Notes: generated from the letters alone by a model not told the origin. A stretch of 64,000 nt of DNA from Eucommia ulmoides (GCA_016647705.1 CM028340.1:16383001-16447000), one strand, 5' to 3'; shown: positions 1 to 10,980, counted from the first letter of the stretch. A program made the numbers and translations.

Positions 1-1063
1 TGAGGTAACATTGATATCTGACAAACACGCGGGCATTCTTAGTGCGGTTGACAACATGTGGCTTAACCAACCGAACGAGCCCGTCCGATATCATCGATAT
101 TGTTTGCGTCACCTTTGCAGCAATTTTAACACGTTCGCTAAAAATCAACATCTGAAAGATCTTGCTTGGAAGACGGGTGCTGCAAATCAAATTCGAAAAT
201 ACGATGCAATCATGCATGAGATAAAAGTAATTAATGTTGAGGCTTATAGGTGGTTGGATCGTATTGCACCCTATAAATGGACCAAGGCACACGACGATGG
301 CAAGCGTTGGGGAGTGATGACCACCAATTATGCTGAGGTATTTAACAATTGCTTGAAGGGTGCAAGAAATGTTCCAATTACTGCATCCGTTAAAATTACT
401 TTTCACAGGATGGTTAAATACTTCGATGTTGGTCGACAAGAAGCAATAAATAACTCAGTTGAAGGTCACCTATACGTTAAACACGTCGTCGAAAAAATAC
501 AGAAATCTCAAGCCAAGTCCAAAACTTACGAGATTCAGATATTTGATCTGTAAATTATTAATTTTTTTTTTTCAGGTTACATATAATTGTTGGCACACAT
601 AAATTAATTAAATATATATTTTTGTAGAGCGAATGCAATCTATCATGTGAAAACAAAAAAGACTCTTATTGGGGGTTTCATCGTTCATCAAGTCACATTA
701 GGGGATAACGCTAATTGCACTTGCGGGAAGTATAAAATATGGCGATATTCGTGCTCCCATATACTTGCGGCCACCGAGTATAGTGGTAGTAATGCGTTTC
801 AGTATATTGCCGCTGAGTACACAGTGGTGAATCAATTGATGGCGTGGGAGTCATCTTTTCGACCGATTATTCACGAGGATTAATGGCCACAGACAAGTTT
901 ACCAAACCTAATTCCGGACCATAATAGACTTCGAGTGGTGCAGCGTGGTCGACCGACATCCACTCGCATTCGAAACGAGATGGATCAGTCGCGAAGAACA
1001 ATGACAAATTAGTGTAGTTTGTGTTCCCAGACTGGACATGATAGACGAAAGTGTCCATCCTGA
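1..1063 (+). pseudogene. Mutator-like (MULE/MuDR) transposase, 3' part, decayed
   Basis: C-terminal half of a MULE transposase, the enzyme that cuts and rejoins transposon ends; the 5' part lies outside the window. Exon 1 (open from base 2 to 549) contains the S-D-K-H-x-G-I stretch, which in this family carries the second acidic residue of the DDE triad, then HRYCLRHL, RWGVMTTN and LKGARN blocks typical of MuDR. A 78-bp GT-AG intron (550-627) joins in phase to exon 2, which has a SWIM zinc finger (CTC, then CSH, near 717-762) and, further on, a CCHC zinc knuckle (C-x2-C-x4-H-x4-C, 1013-1054). The frame is broken by TAA at 881-883 and TAG at 1010-1012; the ancestral stop is probably TGA at 1061-1063. 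The same frame stays coding-like across both stops, so this is a recent-looking pseudogene. Family assignment is firm; the exact MULE clade is not determined. Confidence 0.85.
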
Positions 1064-1320
1064 CCTCGCCATACACCCAATTAATCTTGTCCAATCATTG
1101 TAATGGATGTTTATGGATTTTTTTGTCGCACAATTTTATTTGTAATGAATGTTTTTCCTAATTTATTTATTTGTTATGACAATTTTTATGTACTATAAAT
1201 TTCATGCACTTGTTGCGCACATTTATTTGTAATGGATGTTATATTTTGTTTGTAAATGTCATTAAATCTTAATTTGGTACTAATAAATTTAACGCAAGTG
1301 TTGGGGAAAAAATTTCAGTT

Positions 1321-3454
1321 ATGTATCACCCTAGCTCGGAAGTTACTACAGTTTTCCACTTGCAGGCCCAGCACAGGTCTGAATTAATCTGGGCAGGACA
1401 GGTTAATATTTAATTTATTACATTAATTTTATCATTTTATGTTATTGATTATGTCTTAATTAATGTTAATTAATGTTTCAGGATATTGGTGTCCGAGACT
1501 GTATGGAATTTGATGTAGGGGAATGGAGAGCAAACACCCCCGCTCAAGTTGTTGAGCTAATAGAATCGGCCGGATTATATGGCCCTTACAGGCTGTGGCC
1601 GAAGCGGTTTGATAGGGCCCTGATAACCGCATTAGTAGAGAGATGACGTCCGGAGACGCATACTTTCCATCTACCCATTGGGGAGATGACGATTACGCTA
1701 CAGGACTTGGTTGTCTTGTTAGGGTTGCCTGTGCACGGGCAACCCGTTACCGGTCCTAATGACACGCGGTCGGTAGAGAGTTGGCAGGGACTCTGCTCTG
1801 ATTTTCTCGGCGTGGTACCGCCGCCAGTTGTAATAAAGAACGGTTGTATGAAGCTCAATTGGCTAAAGGAAACCTTCAACCAAGTTCCTGATAATGCCAG
1901 CGAAGAGACCATCCATTGCTACGCCCGGGCATATTGCTTGCTTTTGCTTGGCACCATGTTGTTGCCTGATAAATCGCAGAACATAGTCAAGCTCGTCTAC
2001 CTCCTACTGCTCCATGACTTGATACCGCTTGTCAAGTATAGTTGGGGCAGTGCGACACTAGCTGTGTTATACTGCGAGTTATACAAGGCAGCGAAGGGTA
2101 GAACCAAATATATTGTCGGGTGTCTATTTTTGTTAGAGTGTTGGGCCTGGGAGCGATTGCCGAGACTTCGACCGGATGTTGTCCCTATTCCCAATTATGA
2201 TGGATTATACGGACAACTGGCTTTAGACAACTTTTTGTTCCCAGCTGCTCTGAGGGGTGCTTGGTAAGTAATTAGTAATTTATTTTTGTTTTATTATCAT
2301 GTAATGTAAATTTTCATCTATATTTAGTTAAACTTCTGGTTATTTTATTGATGTACAGGTGGACCCTTAGATTCCGTATTGAACACCAGCCGATACACGT
2401 TTTGATCGTCTATCATGATCAGTTAGATCGATTGCAGAATGACGAGATTAATTGTTTATTTTTCATCAAATTTTTAATTTATTTTTTTATTTACATATTT
2501 TTTGGACAGGTCATCTGGATGCCATATCATCTGCAGGATTTGCCTCCATACACTAGAGATGGAGAACAAATATGTATGGCAGAACGGCCCCTCATCTGCT
2601 ACGAGATTGTCGAGTACACATATCCCCTACGCGTACTACGACAATTCGGTTATCAGCAACCGATTCCTCAGCAGTGTCCTTGGGATCTGATATTGCATAC
2701 CACTAGTCGGCGAGGACACTACGGTGCTGACTCGACTGTATTACACCGCCAGCATATAGCTAGGTGGAACAGTCGACAAACACCTGATGTGGGCAGCTTC
2801 TTGCAAGGGACAAGGGTTGACCATGAATACAAGAACTGGTATTGGAGAATCACACGAAGGTTCATGGTCAACCCGGAGTACCGGCCCGACTTTGGTTATT
2901 TAGCAACAGGATCACGTGCGAGGTTCATGGCAGGTGACGTCCATCCTGCTCCTCAAACTGTTCCTCAGCCTACTTCCCAGCCATGTACTGCTGATGCCGG
3001 ACCATCTGATATGTACGGCATAGGTACTGATACCGAACCGTCTGGTATGTACGGCATGAGTGCTGATGCCGGACCATCTGGTATGTATGGCATGGGTACT
3101 GATGCCGGACCGTCTGGTATGTACGGCATGAGTGCTGATGCCGGATCGTCTGGTATGTACGGCATGGGTACTGATGTCGGACCGTCATCCACATTCTATA
3201 CTCCGAATATGAGCGAAATTATTTCAACTTCAGGAGTCATTCCTCCGGTGGCATTTGTCGAACCCAGAAGATTACAAAGACAGGTATCACCGGTGTAGTG
3301 GTTTAGGGACGACGCCGTTATCACCCCTAGAAGTATGCAACAGTTATTCATGGACTTTGAACAAGTTACACAAGTTCATGAGGAGGCTGAGGAACCTCCT
3401 ATTGCTCAACGACGAGGGCGGAGGAACATCCGACCTGGAGGCTGCGGTACATAG
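1321..3454 (+). pseudogene. Plant mobile domain (PMD, MAIN/PP7-long-form-like) gene, decayed
   Basis: Gene for a plant-mobile-domain protein (PF10536-type family, shared by transposon proteins and the domesticated MAIN/MAIL1 proteins). I reconstruct exons 1321-1401, 1482-2263, 2359-2446 and 2510-3454; phases agree throughout. Exon 1 has the HRSELIWAGQ start block; exon 2 holds ALVER, RPETHTFHLP and the GEMTITLQDLVVLLGLPV block; exons 3-4 hold RLQNDE and VIWMPY; the C terminus is arginine-rich. Lesions: TGA at 1644-1646 exactly where the family has tryptophan (VER-stop-RPETH), loss of the intron-3 donor (AT in place of GT at 2447-2448), and TAG at 3296-3298 before the likely ancestral TAG at 3452-3454. 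An ATG-to-stop call from 1686 would therefore be an artefact of the first stop. It lies 260 bp downstream of the MULE transposase on the same strand, so it was probably cargo or second gene of the same element. Confidence 0.8.
2993..3192 (+). repeat. 36-bp in-frame tandem repeat in the PMD gene tail
   Basis: About 5.5 copies of a 36-bp unit encoding a 12-residue repeat of the form D-A-G-P-S-G-M-Y-G-M-(G/S)-(T/A). Units alternate between MGT and MSA endings, suggesting a 72-bp higher-order unit produced by duplication of pairs. It lies between the PMD domain and the basic C terminus and is probably a disordered linker. No spacer sequence separates the units, so it is not a CRISPR-like array. 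Confidence 0.85.
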
Positions 3455-3594
3455 CTTGTTATGTAGTTGTTAGTTTAGCTATAGGAATGTAAATACATTT
3501 TTTTTGTAAATATATAGTTATATAGGAACTTATGTAGTTAGTAAATCCATTTTTTTGTAATGTTTGGAGATTTACAAAGTTGTTAATTTACCAT

Positions 3595-5068
3595 ATATAT
3601 TACTTCACAAATGGATAAAGCATTGAAATGGGAGATCGAGCAACAAATTCTTAGACGGCATACAGAGTGGAAAGTGGTTAAAATGAATACATATATAGAG
3701 TTCTTGACATAAAAAAATATATTTTTAAAATTTAATTTCTGAAAACATAGTGGTTGAATCTTATTTACGGGGATAGGGTAAAACGCAGATCAAAAATACG
3801 TTTCTCAAAGAAAAACAAAAAAAAAGACGCATTTTAAAAATGCGTTTCTTAAAAAAAAAAAAAAAAAAAGGCCAACAGGTTTACCCTCCTCAAAAAAAAA
3901 AAAAAAAGTTTTGGCACGATAATTTTTGGCAACTTTGAGTTGATTAACGGTGGTTTATCGATATTTTAAATAAATCTAATTTTTTTGTGCATAAATTACG
4001 TTCAAAACACTCCATAATATTTTTTACAACACTAAAAACGGACAAATTGATGAATTTTAAAAAATCGCCAAAGTTGACCAAATGAGCTGTCTCGATAACG
4101 GCGGAATTTTTTTGGGCAATTTGGAATTAACAAAAGACTGCATGTCCATAACAGAAATGAACCAAATTTTTTGTAGATAAACTATGTTCATAACACTACA
4201 TAATAAAACTTAAAATACTAAAAATGGACTAGTGAATAATTTTTAAATAATTGTCAAACACGGACTAGTATTTTTTAAACCATTATTTAAAAATTATTCA
4301 CTCATCGGACCAATTTTGACGATTATTTAAAAATTATTCACTAGTTTATTTTTAGTGTTTTAAGTTTTGTTATGTAGTGTTATGAACATAATTTATTTAC
4401 AAAAAATTTGGTTCATTTCTGTTACGGACATGCAGTCTTTTGTTAATTCCAAATTGCCCAAAAAAATTTCGCCGTTATCAAAACAGCTCATCTGGTCAAC
4501 TTTGACGATTTTTTAAAATTCATCCACTTATCCATTTTTAGTGTTGTAAAAAGTCTTATGGAGTGTTTCGAACGTAATTTATACACAAAAAAATTAGATT
4601 TATTTAAAATATCAATAAATCACCTTTAATCAACTCAAAGTTGCCGAAAATTATTGTGCCAAAACTTTTTTTGGGGGGTTAACCTGTTGGGCTTTTTTTA
4701 TTATTATTATTATTTTAGAAACGCATTTTTAAATGCTTTTCTTTTTTTTTCTTTTTTTTTTTGTTTTTGTTTGAGAAACGCATTTTCTAAATGCGTTTTT
4801 CATTTTTTTTTTGTTTTTTAAAAACGCAAAAAAAGGAATTGCATTTTTATAAAAACGCATTTTTTATCTGCGTTTTACCCCATCTCCGTAAATAAGATTC
4901 AACCACCATATTTTCATAAATTAAATTTTAAAAATATATTTTTTATGTCAAGAACTATATATATATATATATATATTTATTTTAACCAATTTCCACTCTA
5001 TATGCTTTCTAACAATTTCTTGTTCGATCTCCCATTTCAATGTTTTATCCATTTCAGAAGTAATATAC
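3595..5068. repeat. Long imperfect inverted repeat (fold-back), ~1.5 kb
   Basis: Sequence from about 3595 to 4258 reappears in reverse complement at about 4315-5068, with a central spacer of about 55 bp. Matching blocks include the gggagatcgag block near 3631 against the ctcgatctccc-type block near 5025, the ttcttgacat block near 3700 against atgtcaagaac near 4946, and the accaaattttttgtagataa block near 4170 against its complement near 4400. The right arm is longer because of extra T-rich runs and a (TA)n tract. Arms carry repeated AAACGC/GCGTTT motifs. A transcript would form a long hairpin. No ORF of note occupies it. It sits directly 3' of the PMD gene. Confidence 0.85.
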
Positions 5069-5272
5069 ACAGTAGATCAACAGCTTTCTATGGAAATGTA
5101 AGTACAATTAATTATAAACAGAAAAAAAAAATTACATAAATTAGAATCATGTTTAGCAGTGTTCGTTACAAAACTCATAACAAAGACAATAAATAAGAAA
5201 TACAGTATATAACATCAAGAAAATAGTTACAAGAAAATACTTAAAAAGACAATTGAACTACAAAAAAAATAT

Positions 5273-5778
5273 TTATTCTTCATTTGACATGTACCCCTCA
5301 GATAAATATTCATTATTATTCATGACATTATGGTATTCGCTTGGAGATAGTGCTCTGTTACTTGCGGCAGCCATTTCATTGGCTAGTTGTAGTAGATAAT
5401 ATCGATTCCTGCGTAACAACATTCGATTATTCTCCAGACGAATTTGTGTAATTGCATCTTCGATCTCGGTTGTGTCATCAATTATATATCGTCTAGGCAT
5501 CTAAAGACTTTTACGATAAGGAACTGGTGCATTCAGATCTCTCAAACGAAATACAAGGTTGTTAGACTCATTCACCCTGTATTCCCATTCTTGGCGTAGA
5601 CCGACCCGATACTCTATCGGTTGGTGTCTTGATCACTCCAGTAGTCATCATAGTATGGTCGTAGAATCCAACATCTTTGGTGATCCCATGGTCCAGGCCA
5701 ACCCCAAACACTGTACGAGTTCTCCTCACTTGAAAAACCAAATGAATTTTCTTCACTTGAATTAATATTTGAAGACAT
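5273..5778 (-). pseudogene. Broken tandem paralogue of the 6041-6475 ORF (element-associated, unknown function)
   Basis: Minus-strand coding remnant in two frames. The N-terminal part starts at ATG 5778 (MSSNINSSEEN) and is rich in Ser, Glu and aromatic residues. Around 5615-5645 the frame shifts; the new frame reads an EYRVGLRQEWEYRVNES block, meets TAG at 5501-5503, and continues directly into MPRRYIIDD and a helix with LENNRM, ending at 5273 in an acidic tail (YMSNEE). The arrangement R-x-EY-x-YRVN, about 50 residues, then ENNRM matches the neighbouring intact ORF, so the two are probably tandem duplicates. Function unknown; probably belongs to the surrounding transposon. Confidence 0.55.
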
Positions 5779-6040
5779 CACGAAAATTATAGGTTGAATA
5801 GTTTGTTTCCAAATATTATACTGCATAAAAAAATTAGATTTTTTAAAAACATAATTATTCAAAGAGACTTATGTACACGAGACTTAACTAAAAAAAACTA
5901 ACCCAACACTACCTATCAATTGAAAGAGAGAAAATTAATGGTTCGGTAGAAGTAGCGTTATTTATAATTTAACATTGAACCGATACATTAGACTTCGAAG
6001 GAAATACATAGTTAAACTGCAATTCATCAACGCGAAAGTA

Positions 6041-6475
6041 TTAAACATCACTCTCATCATCAGACATTTCAATATCTGACTGATATTGAGGTTTCCTTGC
6101 GCATCTCATGTAAGTACGCGCTTCGACAACCAAACCTTGTTCGAGACGCTCACGTGCTGTCGTTTCAAGCTCATGTCGAAAAATTCGAATTTGCATTCGG
6201 TTATTTTCTTCGCGGTACCGATGCAACGCCATCTGAAGGTTATGCGGCGTGTCTATTGGCATTGTTCTAGCCAATTGATGTACTATTGGAATATTATATT
6301 GCCTGCATCTGTCCACTATAATCTCAGATTGGTTGACACGATAAGTGTATTCCTCCCGCATTATTGCAATCCACCGTGAAGAGTAACGAACTCTTGGATC
6401 GAAAAAGTATGAGTATTCATCTTCCAAAAGCCAATAACGTCTCATTGAATGATACAGATCTCTCACCGTGTACAT
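6041..6475 (-). CDS. Unrecognised element-associated protein, 144 aa
   Basis: Open from ATG 6475 to TAA at 6041, 144 residues. The protein is charged and predicted helical: an N-terminal aromatic segment, a central EEYTYRVNQSE block, a helix with REENNRM and many Arg/Glu, and an acidic end (SDIEMSDDESDV). No signal peptide or membrane segment is visible. It resembles the broken copy at 5273-5778. It lies between the long inverted repeat and the palindrome array and points toward the PMD gene, so it may be part of the same transposon. I do not recognise the family; it could equally be a small captured host exon. Expression is unknown. Confidence 0.5.
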   Translation of the reverse strand: MYTVRDLYHSMRRYWLLEDEYSYFFDPRVRYSSRWIAIMREEYTYRVNQSEIIVDRCRQYNIPIVHQLARTMPIDTPHNLQMALHRYREENNRMQIRIFRHELETTARERLEQGLVVEARTYMRCARKPQYQSDIEMSDDESDV

Positions 6476-6945
6476 TTTTCAATCTTTAAATTTTTTATTT
6501 AATTAACTTAAACGGAATATAAATTCGATATCAAGTTAATATCAAATTCATAAATTAAATTAATTTGATTTTAATTGAAATACTAAAATTAATTTTAAAT
6601 TATTGAAGAACTAATTTTTTTTAATAATAAAATAATTTTTTTAAACACATTTAAAAAATAAAATTTAATTAATTTGATAGAGAAAGTTGTAGAGAAATTA
6701 ATTAACTAACCAACTATAATAGATTAAACTAATAAATAAATTAAACAAAACATATAAAATAAACTTACCTCCAGTAGGGGAAGATATTTTGAAGAAACCA
6801 ATTGTCAGTACTTAGTGAAGAAGAAAAAAAAATTATCAAAAGAATAAATTTGATAGAAAAAATTGTAAAGAATTTATAGAGAATTTACACCGGACTTCGG
6901 ACTCCAAACGGTAAAAATTTAATTGAAGTTTTCTAGTCAATGTTA

Positions 6946-7074
6946 GCCGCTGCAGGCCGCTGCAGCCTGCAGCGGCTTCTCGGGAACGAGCATGTTTCGC
7001 CCGTTCCCAAAAAATTCAGAAAAAAAAAAAAAAAAAAATTGTACCCGGGGATCAAATTCCCAGGTATAAGAAAA

Positions 7075-7105
<31 letters not shown>

Positions 7106-7200
7106 CCCGGGGATCGGATCCCCGAGTATACGTCGCCCAAATCCCATACACGGGGTTCAGAACCCCGTGTTTAAATACCCGGGGAACTGATCCCCGGGTA
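6946..7200. repeat. Array of six short palindromes (element end?)
   Basis: Successive hairpin-forming palindromes: GCCGCTGCAG / CCTGCAGCGGC (6956-6976, with an extra GCCGCTGCAG copy at 6946-6955); GGGAACG / CGTTCCC (about 6981-7008); an imperfect TACCCGGGGA type (7042-7066); TACCCGGGGATC / GATCCCCGAGTA (7104-7128); a perfect 10-bp-arm ACACGGGGTT (7148-7170); and a perfect 10-bp-arm TACCCGGGGA (7176-7200). They are separated by poly(A) and (TA)n. Subterminal hairpin clusters occur at the ends of some DNA transposons, but I see no matching array at the other end because the window starts inside the element. Confidence 0.8.
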
Positions 7201-7260
7201 GCACTACTTCCGTAATTAAGTTTGAAACTGCACTATTTGAGTAATTTTGTTTTAAAAAAA

Positions 7261-7359
7261 TTATAAAAGTGTAAACAACTCCTCAATCGCGTCAAATACC
7301 ATCGTCGCAACATCTGGCACGTACTGCCACACGTTAGCCAACTCAGCCCTAATCGAGGC
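7261..7359 (-). other. Coding-like 3' end of an unknown gene
   Basis: The minus strand reads 32 sense codons, including ELANVWQYVPDVATMVFDAI, ending at TAA 7261-7263. The composition is typical of real protein and unlike the surrounding AT-rich DNA. The same frame is cut upstream by TAG at 7360-7362, with MTKQKNL before it. It starts 60 bp outside the palindrome array. It may be the C terminus of a broken or captured gene; family not recognised. Confidence 0.35.
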
Positions 7360-7486
7360 CTACAAGTTCTTTTGCTTAGTCATATACGTTATGATTCCCC
7401 CTCATCCATCCTCTCGCATGAAAATATCAGATCCAGGCGAGCCAGGACTTTAGACGAGGACCGAGTCAAACAAGACTTCAGTGATC

Positions 7487-7615
7487 ATGGAAGAAGAAGT
7501 CGAGGGTTTCTCTCACCCTCCGAATCTATGCTTCGATGTACATATCGACGCCGAATCTGTTCAGGTGTGTTCCGACGCCAATTTGTGCACCAAAGCGCAG
7601 TCCAGATTGAGAACC
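7487..7615 (+). other. Possible captured first exon (43 codons)
   Basis: From ATG 7487 the plus strand reads a protein-like N terminus (MEEEVEGFSHPPNLCFDVHI and 23 more residues) with balanced codon use and higher GC than its surroundings, ending abruptly in a T-run. An in-frame TAG lies upstream near 7451, so the ATG is a plausible start. No donor site or continuation is seen downstream. It may be a host exon fragment carried by the element or truncated by it; not recognised. Confidence 0.3.
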
Positions 7616-8495
7616 TCTTTTTTTTTTCTTAAAAAAGAAAGGAGTTTAAAAATATAATTTTTAAATAGGGATGTTAGTGTATAAAGGTAAGGGATAAAAA
7701 TATAAAAAAAATAAATAAATAAATAAATAAATAAAGGTAAGGGATAAAAATAAAAATAAAAATATTTTTTAATAGTTTAATTATTTTTAAATGGTTAAGG
7801 ATAAAGTTGTCATTACAATAAAAAAAAAAATCAGTAATTTTTTACCTATAGGAAAACTAAGTGGTCTTTGACTAAAAATAATAAAGGGTTAATTGGTATT
7901 TAGTAAATGACAGAAGAGTTAAATGACAAATACCTTTTTTCTATCGATTGCTAGATTTAACGGAAAAAAATAACTTTTGCAATTGAGTCCGAAGTCTAAG
8001 AAAATAAAGTGTCAATTTTCAAAATACAAGGGGGATAAAGTGAAAATTAGTCTAAGTAAAAGGAGTAAACATTATAATTGTTTTTAATGGAATTGGAAAT
8101 AAATTAGGTATTTGTCGCTTATCTCCCCTATCATTTGTCATTTAACAAATGACTACAAAACTCATATATTATTTCAAAAGTACCCGTCAACCCCTTGGAT
8201 GGAGTATTTTTTTGGTTATAGACACAAATACCCTTACTTTTTTGTGCAAATTTTATGAGGTTAAAAAAACAAAAAATATATTAAAAATAAAATTTTAACC
8301 TTTTATATTTACCTCTTTTAATTTTTTTACTTTTTTTTCCATTTCCCCCCCCACCCCCCCCCCCCCCCCCCCCCCACCCCCGCCGGCACCCCGACCACCG
8401 TGGTTTCTTGCCAATACCCTATGCGATTAACATTCTCATTATCATCCTCCAACAACTCATCCTTCTTAGTCTCTCTCTCTGCCCCCCTCCATCGT
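7616..8495. other. AT-rich spacer with poly-C run
   Basis: No gene seen. Contains an (AAAT)n tract near 7705-7735, A/T runs and a C-run interrupted by few bases at about 8345-8385, followed by pyrimidine-rich sequence up to the solo LTR. The length of the C-run may be an assembly estimate. Confidence 0.7.
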
Positions 8496-8906
8496 TGTTA
8501 GCCCTGAAGAGTTTAATCCCGTTAATTAATTTTGATGATAACAATAATTTGATGTTCGTCCATGTTTCTTGAGTTGTGTCAGAAATAGTAAAGCATTAAT
8601 CATTTCCGAATATGCAATCAAATCAACTTACATAGAACAAGGAATCAGATCACTAAGTCGCGTAAATGGAATGATGATGAAAAATCTCTTACAAATCATA
8701 TTGTTTGTACTTCATAGGTAAAACAACTCTTATATTTGGTCATTTAATTTCAACTCAATTAGGATTGCATACACAACACATTAATCTATTAAATTGCATG
8801 ATGTTATGTGTGTAACACAAATCCTTTCCTGATATATGAATTTTGGTTACCTATACTTTCTCATATCTTTCTAAACATCATATATTGTCTAAAACGGTTA
8901 GATAGG

Positions 8907-8944
<38 letters not shown>

Positions 8945-10738
8945 TCTATCAATCATTAACTGAAATTGAAATATTTGTAATTTTGGTGGTCTTCAATAGA
9001 CTAGTTGAGGCAGAAAGATGTAAAATGATAAATCTATAAGTTAGTCGACCAGATCGCTAGGTCAGTCAACTATCTCACACATAGTGTTTTAAATATTACG
9101 TTCCATAGTAATTTAGTCTATCAACAACAATGGTCAATTGACCACCTTGGGCGAAAAAGGCTTTAGAACAAATTTTTTATACTAGTCAATCAACCAGTAG
9201 CAATGGTCAGTCGACTAGCAGTGTCTAACTTATTTGAAATTTTGAACATTTTTGGTCAAACTCTCGCATCGTTTTTAACGATTAATTATTTTAAATCACC
9301 TCCAAATATTCTTAAATGGTTCTTAAATTATTAAAAAAATCAAAGAGTTTTATGTAAGAAAAAAATAATTATAAAAGGTCTTTTTATATAATTTTCAGGT
9401 CAACTGATTTTAAGCACATGTTCCTAAATCTTTGATAGTATTCTAATCTCTTTGACTAACCCCTATATAGGAACGTTTTTACACATGTTTAAAATGAATC
9501 TAAGACTTGTTTATGACTAGATAAATTGAGAAATCTAAAATTATCTAGTCTTAGTCAAAATATTCATTGGGTCAAGTCTTGGGGCAAATTTTGTGAGATT
9601 ATGATCTGATTTAGTGATTGTTATGTGTATCTGAAATAGGCCATATTAAATATCACAAAAACTCAAGAAAAGCAAGAAAAAAATATTCTGAGAAAATACT
9701 CTCTAGTTGAAAATTTCCTGAGCTCAATTTTTGTGAGAAAAGAGAGAAAACTTCTTGATGAAATTGATCGTTGATATTATTGTGTGTTGAAATCGGTCAA
9801 AACTATCTTACTTTGAAGTTGAATCACTTTACACTTTGATTTAAATCTTCAACTTATTCGTGCTATATTATTTTAAGTTGTGATTTAGATATGAGTACAT
9901 TTTTCATAACTAACTTAGTAAAATCTATTTGAAACATTATGTGATTATCTTTGATCTAATTACTTGCATGAAGAAACTCATGATTTCAAATTAAATATTA
10001 TTCATTGAGTTGAGTTCCTGATAATCAACACACTGGCTTAAATAAGAATTATTTTTTGGTTGATTACATTGATACAAAAATTGTTGACAACACTCGTATG
10101 CTATAAAATTAATTCTCTGATTTAATTAAGTTAAATGATTTATTTGATCGTATCTGGATTATATGATTTCAGTCTTACATTAAATATAATTTCAGATAAA
10201 TTAACATGTTCTTATACATGATCACATATATATCGTGTTAACATTTCTATCACACTTAGTCGAGATGATATTATTTGATATTTATAAGTGTTAGTAGAAG
10301 TTTTAGTGAGAACAGAAATATTATTCGTGAGGAATAGATTTATTGCTTGAACTGAGTGCATAAAATTCAAGTGAGAGTATTTTTTGCTTTGGTTTGAGTG
10401 TAGGGGTAATTCACTCAAACAAGGTGTAAATGGTTTGATTCTTATATGTGAAGAGGATCTAAATTTAGTAGATTAAACTCTCTGCAAGAACTCGGAGAAG
10501 CAGACGTACACAAGAGTAGATTGTCGAACTATTATAAAATTATGTGTCACTGTGTCTCTCTCTTATCTTTGTGTGTGGTTTTTTGTTTATGTGATTACTT
10601 ATTTGTGTGCATAAAACATTTCGCTGATAATCTACATGATCTAAATAATAATTTAAAAATGTTACATTTAACTTAGATTAATTTATAAATTACCCAATTC
10701 ACCCTACTCTCTGTCTTGGGTAGTTCCCTGCGCCAACA
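8496..10738 (+). mobile_element. Solo LTR (2243 bp) of a copia-type element
   Basis: Begins TGTTAGCCC and ends GCGCCAACA, giving TG...CA ends with TGTTRG/CRAACA-type inverted termini. Flanks are atcgt (8491-8495) and atcat (10739-10743), a 5-bp target-site duplication differing at one CpG position. The 3' region carries the AATTCACCC...CTTGGG block also present at the ends of the LTRs at 39736-41905 and 52875-55008. No internal coding region is present, so this is a solo LTR from LTR-LTR recombination. It contains GTCAACTGACC-type motifs. Confidence 0.72.
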
Positions 10739-10893
10739 ATCATCATATATCTTTGCCCCTTGTGGATCTCTTCCTCTTCCTAGACGTACTCCTCCTCCTC
10801 CTACCACCATCTTCATACTTCTTCCTCCTTGATAACTTCATACAATGTTTCTCACCAATCACCCTCTCAATATGAATTATAATCAGAATCGAT

Positions 10894-10894
<1 letters not shown>

Positions 10895-10936
<42 letters not shown>

Positions 10937-10980
10937 CTTATTAGAATCAAATATGGTTTTCTCTCTCTCTCTCTCTCTCT
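10895..10980 (+). repeat. (CT)n microsatellites
   Basis: Two pure CT tracts at about 10895-10933 and 10960-10980 separated by unique sequence. Open frames across them (Leu-Ser repeats) are artefacts. Confidence 0.95.

Noticed and set aside
1686..2267. Stand-alone 193-aa gene starting at MTITLQD
   Set aside because: The same frame extends upstream through a Trp-to-TGA stop to the true PMD exon; the ATG is internal.
2993..3192. CRISPR-like array
   Set aside because: Repeats are directly adjacent, coding and in frame, in plant DNA; no spacers.
2965..3194. Minus-strand ORFs over the 36-bp repeats
   Set aside because: Shadows of the repeat on the coding plus strand; no independent signal.
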